9,030 nucleotides of DNA from the NCBI GenBank assembly GCA_005883445.1, contig VAZL01000329.1, positions 1 through 9,030 of the forward strand, given 5' to 3'. Of the stretch, positions 1-5,316 are shown one piece after another; the first letter of the stretch is position 1; each line of letters begins with the position of its first letter. The position numbers and the translations under genes are program-made. The DNA is from Alphaproteobacteria bacterium (GTDB lineage: Bacteria > Pseudomonadota > Alphaproteobacteria > Rhizobiales > Xanthobacteraceae). The notes below the pieces were generated by a model. The model ran no database searches. It had not been told where the DNA came from and saw nothing but the letters and a program-made list of their open reading frames with translations.

Positions 1-512
1 TCGAGATTGATCAGGATCAGTCGGCGCTCGGGCGCTTTCGCCGCGTAGAACAGTTCGGACAGCTCGGACGCTTCGGCGACGTTGACAGCAGCACGCGCTT
101 GCGCCGCTTGCGGCGCACCGCCAGGAGACGTCGCAATGCTCTCCCCATGAGCGTCACCGCTTGCTTCGGCGAGCGCCTTGACCTCGGCGGACCCCAGCCA
201 CGGCGAACGCTCGAGGATCGGACCAGCGACTTCGACGACATCGCGCGCCAAACGCTCGAGCACGGGCTGAGGAGCGGACGGGTAGGATGCAAGCCGCGCT
301 GCAAGCGCCGCCCGTTCGGAAACTTCGGTCGCATCGATGAGCCGCAACGCCAGCTCGGTGTAGTAGTGTTCGTCTTCCGGCGTGTGGATCGGCCGCTGCA
401 GGTAGAGATCGGTCAGCACTCGCAACAGGGTGGCGTACATGTCGACGCCGTTCCCGTCGGCGGCGAGATCGAACAGGCCCTCAAGACCAGCAAATGCCGC
501 GAGAGCCTTCAT
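1..512 (-). CDS. DUF2336 domain-containing protein (N-terminal 170 residues, cut by window edge)
   Basis: The reading frame opens with ATG at 512-510 and stays open to base 1, giving 170 residues before the edge cuts the gene. The N-terminus (MKALAAFAGLEGLFDLA) and the later segment ELFYAAKAPERRLILINL are what I recognise as DUF2336, a family common in Hyphomicrobiales whose members are usually about 350-400 residues, so roughly half is missing. The visible part is mostly helical, Ala/Leu/Glu-rich and HEAT-like in feel, with a low-complexity Ala/Gly/Gln linker near residues 125-148. There is no signal peptide or membrane segment, so it is probably cytoplasmic. Function is unknown. The ATG has no strong Shine-Dalgarno; an in-frame GTG three codons upstream (521-519) is an alternative start. 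It is divergent from the small ORF at 657-857, with a CtrA-like motif between them. Confidence 0.8.
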   Translation of the reverse strand, partial: MKALAAFAGLEGLFDLAADGNGVDMYATLLRVLTDLYLQRPIHTPEDEHYYTELALRLIDATEVSERAALAARLASYPSAPQPVLERLARDVVEVAGPILERSPWLGSAEVKALAEASGDAHGESIATSPGGAPQAAQARAAVNVAEASELSELFYAAKAPERRLILINL

Positions 513-571
513 TACGATCACTGCGCCTTTGCTGCAACACTTCCAATTTGAAATGGCTTAGGGGCTCCGCG

Positions 572-588
572 TTAGCGGACCGTTAACC
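572..588 (+). promoter_or_regulatory. Putative CtrA-type binding site (TTAG-N7-TTAACC)
   Basis: TTAG at 572-575, seven bases, then TTAACC at 583-588. The alphaproteobacterial cell-cycle regulator CtrA is known to bind TTAA-N7-TTAA(C), so this differs from consensus at one base in the left half-site and has the exact spacing. It lies in the 144-bp gap between the divergent DUF2336 gene and the small ORF, 60 bp upstream of the DUF2336 start and 69 bp upstream of the small ORF start, so it could serve either. Assignment is by motif only. No clear sigma-70 -35/-10 pair is visible beside it. Confidence 0.4.
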
Positions 589-609
589 TTGCCGGTCTCA
601 AATCGCGCA

Positions 610-629
610 GGAGCCGCTTTGCGGCGTCC
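610..629 (+). other. Hairpin in the presumed leader of the small ORF
   Basis: GGAGCCGC pairs with GCGGC-G-TCC around a TTT loop: eight base pairs with one bulged G. It ends 27 bases before the ATG at 657 and just upstream of the G-rich putative ribosome-binding stretch. It could be a leader structure influencing translation, or chance folding in GC-rich DNA. There is no U-run after it, so it is not an intrinsic terminator. Confidence 0.35.
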
Positions 630-656
630 AGCCGTCAGGGGGACGGGGGCAACGAT

Positions 657-857
657 ATGGGTACGGTGATCAATTTTCCGGCAGCGCGGCCGAGCGCGCG
701 GCGGCCAAGACCGATCGCGGACAAGTCCGAATCAGCGGCCGTCATCATCCTTCCGGTCGTCCGAATCGAACGATACGCCGATGCGCCGAGCGGGGACTTC
801 GCGCCGGAAGCGAGCGCTCCACGTCGCCGCCGTCGTCGTCGCGCGAACCGCTCGTAA
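657..857 (+). CDS. Small Arg-rich hypothetical protein (66 aa)
   Basis: ATG at 657, TAA at 855-857. A G-rich stretch (AGGGGGA at 637-643 and GGGGG at 645-649) sits 7-13 bases upstream and may act as ribosome-binding site. The product begins MGTVINFPAARP, a start style I associate with small conserved rhizobial proteins (M-x-x-VI-x-FP). It has a hydrophobic stretch AAVIILPVVRIERY at about residues 27-40 and ends with seven consecutive arginines (residues 56-62) before ANRS. Predicted charge is strongly basic. There is no signal peptide or confident membrane helix, so nucleic-acid or acidic-partner binding is possible but unproven. It sits convergent with the DUF1254 gene, 29 bp away. An alternative is that it is non-coding; the FPAAR-like start and codon-like composition favour a real gene. 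Confidence 0.6.
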   Translation: MGTVINFPAARPSARRPRPIADKSESAAVIILPVVRIERYADAPSGDFAPEASAPRRRRRRRANRS

Positions 858-869
858 GTTCGGGCTCAA

Positions 870-884
870 GCGTTTGCTGAACGC
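870..884. terminator. Weak hairpin between convergent genes
   Basis: GCGTT (870-874) and AACGC (880-884) form a five-pair stem with a five-base loop in the 29-bp gap between the converging small ORF and DUF1254 gene. The position suits a bidirectional terminator, but the stem is short and neither strand shows a T-run after it. It is recorded as a possible transcript end only. Confidence 0.2.
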
Positions 885-886
885 AT

Positions 887-1429
887 TCACTGCGGGCGGC
901 ACTGTGCCGCCGCGAGCGCACTTCGCACCGCCGGGACCCATCCCGCTTCGGACGCGAGCGCCCTGATCACGATCAGGCCGGTGGTGGTCGGCGAGGCCAC
1001 GATCAATCGATCCGCCGCGGTGATCTCTTCGTTCTCCGGCAATTCCGCCCGTTGGGCTGCCGTCATAAGATCAAGCTCGATCACCCGCCGCCCTGCCGCC
1101 CGATCGTTGATGGCGTAGTATGCGACGTCGGAGCGGGTATAGAACGATACCGAGGTATACGTCTGGCTGATTGGCACGGAGAACTTCAACGGACCTCGCG
1201 ACAGATCGTAGCGGCACACCGACACCTGGAACGCCGGGTCCATGAACGGCATGACTGCCTTCTCCGGCGTGGGACTAGGAACGGGAATCACGGCGTTGAC
1301 CGGAGCGATCGCCGACACGCGGGCATAGGCATCCTGAGTTGCCATGCGGGGGAGCAGCAGGACCGTCGTCAGATGGACGATGCCCGCAAGCAAAAGCGCG
1401 CCCAACAGCCATAGCGCCAAGCGAATCAC
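887..1429 (-). CDS. DUF1254 domain-containing membrane-anchored protein (180 aa)
   Basis: I chose the GTG at 1429-1427 as start. It overlaps the stop of the DUF1214 gene as GTGA, and AAGAAGG lies seven bases upstream. A TTG two codons further upstream (1435) is possible but has worse spacing. The stop TGA is at 889-887. Residues 1-27 form one N-terminal membrane segment or uncleaved signal (IRLALWLLGALLLAGIVHL), leaving the rest periplasmic. The body, with DAYARV, VCRYDLSRGPLKFSVP, SFYTRSDVAYYAINDR and the ending EAGWVPAVRSALAAAQC, matches my memory of the short rhizobial DUF1254 type (COG5436, predicted integral membrane protein). Biochemical function is unknown. It is the last gene of the penicillin-binding protein–DUF1214–DUF1254 cluster. 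The GTGA overlap implies translational coupling and roughly equal expression with DUF1214. Confidence 0.8.
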   Translation of the reverse strand: MIRLALWLLGALLLAGIVHLTTVLLLPRMATQDAYARVSAIAPVNAVIPVPSPTPEKAVMPFMDPAFQVSVCRYDLSRGPLKFSVPISQTYTSVSFYTRSDVAYYAINDRAAGRRVIELDLMTAAQRAELPENEEITAADRLIVASPTTTGLIVIRALASEAGWVPAVRSALAAAQCRPQ

Positions 1430-2004
1430 AGGCAAGCCTTCTTGGTGATTGCGGGCATCGGCGCCTCCGATCCGGTGCGCGCCGCCATGCCGATCGGTGT
1501 ATCATAGAGCCGCAGAACGAGGAGATACTTTTCCACCCCGCCGGTTGGGAGCCAGTTACCCGGCCGCGCGCGCGGGCCGACCATGATGTTGAAGCTGCCG
1601 TCGGCGTTGCGGATGATTTCCTGGCTGGTGAAGCCTTGTCGCTGCGCCGAATTGGCCACCAGTCGACCTTCGGGGTCGTATAGCGTGAGGGTCCAAAAGC
1701 GGGCTTGCGGAGTGGTCCCGCTCAACAGCACATCGCAGCGGCCGTCGAGGGGTTGGCCGGCGTCGTCGGTGCTTGCATAGAATGCGACGCCGTCACCGGA
1801 ACCGACCGGCAGTTCGCCGGTGCGCGCGACCATCGCGCGCGCATAGGGGTCGATGCCGGAGGTCCCGTTCTTCGGCCACCCGGTCCACGCCCCGATGGTA
1901 ACGCCGCCGTAGGCGCTGCCCCGCGTCAACGCGACCCAGGTCCCGCCAAGGCCGATCGCCGCCGCGATCACGAGTGCAAACACGGTTCCGAAGAGCAAAC
2001 GCAC
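1426..2004 (-). CDS. DUF1214 domain-containing membrane-anchored protein (192 aa)
   Basis: The frame is open well upstream, but homology-like sequence begins at MRLLFGTVFALVIAAAIGLGG, so the start is the GTG at 2004-2002 (GGA about eight bases upstream). It stops with TGA at 1428-1426. Residues 4-25 are a single membrane helix or signal anchor. The DUF1214 hallmarks follow: YARAMVARTGELP (about 54-66), FWTLTLYDPEGRLVAN (103-118), NADGSFNI (133-140), NWLPTGG (150-156) and LLVLRLYDTP (161-170). The protein is therefore probably anchored in the inner membrane with a beta-rich periplasmic domain. No enzymatic activity is established that I know of. Its start is 59 bp after the penicillin-binding protein stop on the same strand, and it overlaps the DUF1254 gene by four bases, so the three genes probably form one transcript. 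In other bacteria DUF1254 and DUF1214 are often two halves of one protein, which supports a physical pairing of these products. Confidence 0.85.
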   Translation of the reverse strand: MRLLFGTVFALVIAAAIGLGGTWVALTRGSAYGGVTIGAWTGWPKNGTSGIDPYARAMVARTGELPVGSGDGVAFYASTDDAGQPLDGRCDVLLSGTTPQARFWTLTLYDPEGRLVANSAQRQGFTSQEIIRNADGSFNIMVGPRARPGNWLPTGGVEKYLLVLRLYDTPIGMAARTGSEAPMPAITKKACL

Positions 2005-2063
2005 GTTTGGTCCGCTAGCGTGGCTGTCAGAGCGACGGGTGTAGCAAAAGCCGCCCCTCGGCC

Positions 2064-4229
2064 TCAATCGCCGCGCGACTGACCAGGCGGCTGCTGGGGA
2101 GACGCGGATGCGACCGTCCCTTGCGGTCGCGCTGTCGCGTTGTCCGAAGCTTTGGTCGGCTCGGCGCGGGTCGCTAGTTCGCGCGTGGCATCGTCCATCA
2201 GGCGCTCGACACGGACCAGGGCGTCGGCCCCGCGCTTGGTGAGAACCGAGTTCGGGCGACTGGCCGGTGCTTCGCCATCCTTTTTGCCTTCGGCGACGGC
2301 CGGGCGGGCCGACGGCGCTTGCGGGCCGAGCCCGGGAATGGGTTTGAGCTCGATCCCTTGGTGGGCGTAGGCCATAATTTCGTGCCAAGTCATTGCCGGA
2401 AGCGAGCCACCGGTCATCTGATGCATGACGGTGTAGTCGTCATTACCGAACCAGACGCCGCAGACCATGTTGCCGGTGAAGCCCACGAACCAGGCGTCGC
2501 GGTAGGCATTGGTGGTGCCGGTCTTGCCCGCAGACCTGATGCCGTCGAGAATTGCGCGCCTGGCGGTGCCTTCCTCCACCACCTTGCTCATCATCATGTT
2601 CATGTCCATGGCGACCTGCGGTGTGATCACCTGCACGGGTTTCTTGCCGTCGCGGTCCCAGCGCCAGATGAGCTCGCCGGCGCCGCTGCGCACTTCGAGC
2701 ACAGCGTGCGGCGCCATCGCTTTCCCCAGATTGGGGAACATCGTGTAGCCGCCGGTGTGATCGAGCACGGTCACCTCGTCGGCGCCGATCGGCATCGAGG
2801 GCGTGTCGGGAAGCGGTGTGCGGATGCCGGCCTTGCGCGCGGTTTCCCTGATCTTGGCGCGGCCGACCTTCGGATTGCCGTTGCCGAGCGCGATCGAGAG
2901 CTTCACCGGGATGACGTTGATGGAGCGGGTGATCGCCTGCGTGAGCGTCATCGCGCCGGCATGGCCGCCACCGTAGTTCTTCGGGCACCAGTTACCGATG
3001 CATACCGGCGAATCGACGACGACCGAGGTCGGCTTGAACCCGTTCATCAGCGCGGTCGCATACACATACGGCTTGAACGAGGAACCGGGTTGGCGCATCG
3101 CATCGGTCGCGCGGTTGAACTGGCTCTCGCTGTAGTCGCGCCCGCCGACCATGGCGCGCACCGCGCCGTCGATATCCATCAGCACCGCGGCACCCTGCTT
3201 GGCCTTGTATTCGCGACCGTATTGCCGGAGCGAGTTTTCGAGCGCTTGTTCGGCGTGCTTCTGCAAGTCGACGTCAAGCGCGAGGCGCACCACGAAGACG
3301 CGTTCGTGCACCGACTTGGGCAAGGTGTCGGCCAGCTTCTTCATCTCGTCGAAGGCCCAGTCGAGGTAATAATTGGGCGAGCGCTCGTCGCGCCGATCGA
3401 CCGCGGTGGCGGGATTGCGGCGGGCACCAAACACCTGGCCCTCGGTCATGAAGCCGGCCTCGACCAGGTTGTCGAGGACGACGTTGGCGCGCGCGCGCGC
3501 CGCCGGCAGATTGATATGCGGCGCGAATCTCGAGGGCGCCTTGAACAGGCCGGCGAGCATCGCTGCTTCAGCGAGGTTTACGTCGCGCGCGGACTTGTTG
3601 AAATAAAACTGTGCCGCTGCATCGACGCCGAAGGTGCCGCCGCCGAGATAGGCGCGGTCGAGATAGAGTTTGAGGATCTCGTTCTTCGGCAGCCGTACCT
3701 CAAGCCACAGCGCGAGAAACGCTTCTTTGACTTTGCGCTCGATGGTCCGCTCGTTCGACAGGAACAGGTTCTTGGCCAATTGCTGGCTGATGGAAGAACC
3801 GCCCTGCACCACGCCGCCGGCGCGTGCGTTCGTGAGCATCGCGCGGAACAAGCCGGGAAAGTCGATACCGAAATGCTCGTAGAACCGCCGGTCCTCGGTG
3901 GCGAGCGTCGCCTTGATCAGGTGGTCGGGGAACTGGTCGAGCGGGATTGCGTCGTTGTGGCGGATGCCGCGCGAGCCCAATTCATTGCCGTAACGGTCGA
4001 GGAAGGTGACCGCGAGCTCGGACTTCTTCAGCCAATCGTCGTCGGAGGTTTCACGGAAGGCGAGGATCGCGAGCGCCAGCAGGAGCAACAGGCCGCCGTT
4101 GCCCAGCGTCAGGCCCTCCGACAGCGGTTCGACGAAGCACCAGCGCCGCCAGCCAGCAACATGGAAGCGGTCCATGAACACGGTGAAGCGCTCATAAAGC
4201 TCGCGCCCCCAGGTCTTGGCCTGATACAT
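2064..4229 (-). CDS. Class A penicillin-binding protein, PBP1A family (721 aa)
   Basis: Bifunctional peptidoglycan synthase: it polymerises lipid II into glycan strands and cross-links the stem peptides in the periplasm. A short cytoplasmic N-terminus precedes one membrane helix (about 45-59). The GT51 glycosyltransferase domain covers about 75-235: catalytic E112 in TEDRRFYEHFGID, GGSSISQQLAKN (143-154), second acidic residue E169 in KVKEAF, and LPKNEILKLYLDRAYLGGG (180-198). The transpeptidase domain covers about 345-625 with S383-S-F-K386, S436-I-N438 and K569-T-G571, so all active-site motifs are intact. Only about 110 residues separate the domains, too few for the OB-type insert of larger PBP1A proteins. 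The tail (630-721) is Pro/Ala-rich and probably disordered. The ATG at 4229 has GAGGGA seven bases upstream. It heads the cluster with DUF1214 and DUF1254 and is divergent from the YcgN gene. Hyphomicrobiales usually carry several class A enzymes, so this is probably an accessory one. Confidence 0.95.
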   Translation of the reverse strand: MYQAKTWGRELYERFTVFMDRFHVAGWRRWCFVEPLSEGLTLGNGGLLLLLALAILAFRETSDDDWLKKSELAVTFLDRYGNELGSRGIRHNDAIPLDQFPDHLIKATLATEDRRFYEHFGIDFPGLFRAMLTNARAGGVVQGGSSISQQLAKNLFLSNERTIERKVKEAFLALWLEVRLPKNEILKLYLDRAYLGGGTFGVDAAAQFYFNKSARDVNLAEAAMLAGLFKAPSRFAPHINLPAARARANVVLDNLVEAGFMTEGQVFGARRNPATAVDRRDERSPNYYLDWAFDEMKKLADTLPKSVHERVFVVRLALDVDLQKHAEQALENSLRQYGREYKAKQGAAVLMDIDGAVRAMVGGRDYSESQFNRATDAMRQPGSSFKPYVYATALMNGFKPTSVVVDSPVCIGNWCPKNYGGGHAGAMTLTQAITRSINVIPVKLSIALGNGNPKVGRAKIRETARKAGIRTPLPDTPSMPIGADEVTVLDHTGGYTMFPNLGKAMAPHAVLEVRSGAGELIWRWDRDGKKPVQVITPQVAMDMNMMMSKVVEEGTARRAILDGIRSAGKTGTTNAYRDAWFVGFTGNMVCGVWFGNDDYTVMHQMTGGSLPAMTWHEIMAYAHQGIELKPIPGLGPQAPSARPAVAEGKKDGEAPASRPNSVLTKRGADALVRVERLMDDATRELATRAEPTKASDNATARPQGTVASASPQQPPGQSRGD

Positions 4230-4284
4230 CCCGAAGTCCCTCAGGGCCGAAGCATCACGCCGGCAGGACGCAGCCGCCCAGCCG

Positions 4285-4302
4285 TTAGCGCAAGTCTTAA
4301 CC
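4285..4302 (+). promoter_or_regulatory. TTAG/TTAACC motif in the divergent PBP–ycgN spacer
   Basis: TTAG at 4285-4288, then eight bases, then TTAACC at 4297-4302. It shares the GTTAGCG...TTAACC look of the motif at 571-588, but the spacing is one base longer than the CtrA consensus, so only the right half-site is convincing. It lies in the 194-bp spacer between the divergent penicillin-binding protein gene (start 4229) and the YcgN gene (start 4424), where promoters for both must lie. I see no confident -35/-10 elements. A role as a regulator site is inferred from position and resemblance. Confidence 0.25.
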
Positions 4303-4423
4303 GATCGAGGGGTTCCAAACTATGGCGAGATGGTCAAAAGATGAATGCCACGGTCAAGCGATGCCGGGTGGAACGCCGGTCGCCGCCCACCGGGGCGGTG
4401 AGCCGGCGTGAGGTAGCCCCTTC

Positions 4424-4924
4424 ATGAACAGTGACGACACTCCCTTTTGGCGCCGCAAGTCATTGGCGGAAATGACAGATTCCGAATGGGAGAGCCTTTG
4501 CGACGGCTGCGGGCGGTGTTGCCTGGTCAAGCTCGAGGACGCCGACGATTGCTCGCGCACCTATTTTACCGATGTCGGCTGCCGACTGCTCGACAGCAAG
4601 ACGTGCCGTTGCCGCGATTACCCCAACCGGACCGCGAAGGTGAAGGACTGCGTTCGGTTAACCCCCAGAAATATCAAGCGAATCGTATGGCTACCGCCCA
4701 GTTGCGCCTATCGCCTTTTGGCCGAGGGACGCGACCTCTACTGGTGGCACCCACTCGTCTCGGGCGATCCCGAGACCGTGCACCAGGCGGGGATTTCGGT
4801 GCGCGGGCGCGTCGGCGCGTGCGAAGACGAGGTGGCCGACGCCGATCTTGAGGATCGCATCGTAAGCTGGCCGCTGCGCATGCCGAAGGCGGCGAGGAAG
4901 CACAAGCAAACCCCGCGCCGATGA
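4424..4924 (+). CDS. ycgN: YcgN/UPF0260-family cysteine cluster protein (166 aa)
   Basis: The product is a close fit to the YcgN (UPF0260) family, a member of the CxxCxxCC zinc/iron-chelating-type domain group (Pfam PF03692). The signature CDGCGRCC gives C26, C29, C32 and C33. Further conserved cysteines are C43, C53, C61, C63, C76, C94 and C133, eleven in all, which suggests a bound metal or cluster. The start MNSDDTPFWRRKSLAEMTDSEWESLC and the segment TRNIKR-like RLTPRNIKRIVWLPPSCAYRLL... family region followed by YWWHPLVSGDPETVHQAG are typical. There is no signal peptide, so it is cytoplasmic. The length is close to E. coli YcgN (about 150 residues), with a basic C-terminal extension (PKAARKHKQTPRR). 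The ATG at 4424 has TGAGG ten bases upstream. The exact biochemical role is unknown. It is divergent from the penicillin-binding protein gene. Confidence 0.9.
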   Translation: MNSDDTPFWRRKSLAEMTDSEWESLCDGCGRCCLVKLEDADDCSRTYFTDVGCRLLDSKTCRCRDYPNRTAKVKDCVRLTPRNIKRIVWLPPSCAYRLLAEGRDLYWWHPLVSGDPETVHQAGISVRGRVGACEDEVADADLEDRIVSWPLRMPKAARKHKQTPRR

Positions 4925-5082
4925 ATCGGCGGCACGCTGCCGTGCTGCTGCCTGTGCGTGCCTCGGCGAGCGTGGCGATCGCGGGGACCAGCCGCGCGAG
5001 TCGAGATCCGCCATTCCACGAGTCTTAAGACCGACATCGCGCGCCATGCCTGCCCGCCGCGGCACCGGCCGCCACAAGTCGC

Positions 5083-5099
5083 GCAACCTTGGCGGTTGC
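5083..5099. repeat. Inverted repeat GCAACC-N5-GGTTGC
   Basis: A perfect six-pair inverted repeat with loop TTGGC, about 220 bp upstream of the first MFS start. It could be an operator or part of a degenerate intergenic repeat. No T-run follows it on either strand. Confidence 0.35.
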
Positions 5100-5159
5100 A
5101 CCGCGCGTGTGCTTTTGCGCGGAACGCGGCAGCGTGTCGCGCCGTCGTGAGCTGGCGAT

Positions 5160-5183
5160 GACGCGTCAGCCGGCAGACGCGTC
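5160..5183. repeat. Strong inverted repeat upstream of the MFS pair
   Basis: GACGCGTC occurs at 5160-5167 and again at 5176-5183 around AGCCGGCA. The eight-base unit is itself palindromic, so it is both a direct and an inverted repeat. With flanking GGCGA/TCGCC the stem can extend to about eleven pairs with a three-base bulge. It ends 133 bp before the chosen start of the first transporter. It could be a regulator-binding site for the efflux genes or an RNA/DNA hairpin of an intergenic repeat; the sequence alone does not decide. Confidence 0.45.
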
Positions 5184-5316
5184 GCCGCAGTGCTGTGACG
5201 AACCGCGGCGTCCGCGCAAAGGCATGGCATCTGCGCACTCCGCCGTCTTGCCCCCGTGCCTGTTCCCCGCCTAGATGCCCCGCGCCTCGCCGTCTGGGCC
5301 GGCGCCAGGCGAAACG

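Larger units (their letters stand above)
4925..5316. other. 392-bp gene-free spacer with inverted repeats
   Basis: I find no convincing gene on either strand. Long open frames here on the minus strand are low-complexity Arg-rich translations typical of GC-rich DNA. The spacer holds a hairpin just after the YcgN stop (CGGCA 4930-4934 / TGCCG 4938-4942, no T-run), a ten-base palindrome GTCTTAAGAC (5022-5031), two GANTC sites (4998-5002, 5020-5024), a GCAACC/GGTTGC stem (5083-5099) and a strong inverted repeat at 5160-5183. Read in reverse, parts such as GCGGCTGGTCCCCGCGATC resemble the degenerate intergenic repeats scattered through rhizobial genomes; that resemblance is from memory. It must also contain the promoter of the first MFS gene, which I cannot place. 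Confidence 0.5.

Noticed and set aside
99..551. Plus-strand open frame opposite the DUF2336 gene
   Set aside because: Arg-rich translation without recognisable features; the minus strand has the DUF2336 pattern.
2005..2388. Upstream extension of the DUF1214 reading frame into the PBP gene
   Set aside because: The added residues are Arg/Pro/Ser-rich shadow sequence of the PBP 3' end; the signal anchor and family similarity begin at the GTG at 2004.
2319..4427. Plus-strand open frame of 702 codons running antisense to the penicillin-binding protein gene
   Set aside because: Its translation is His/Arg/Val/Gly-rich without any recognisable domain, whereas the minus strand encodes a complete PBP with all catalytic motifs. 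Long antisense frames are a by-product of GC-rich codon use.
4644..4650. TTAACC-type half-site inside the YcgN gene
   Set aside because: It is in coding sequence, has no partner half-site at CtrA spacing, and is easily explained by codon use.
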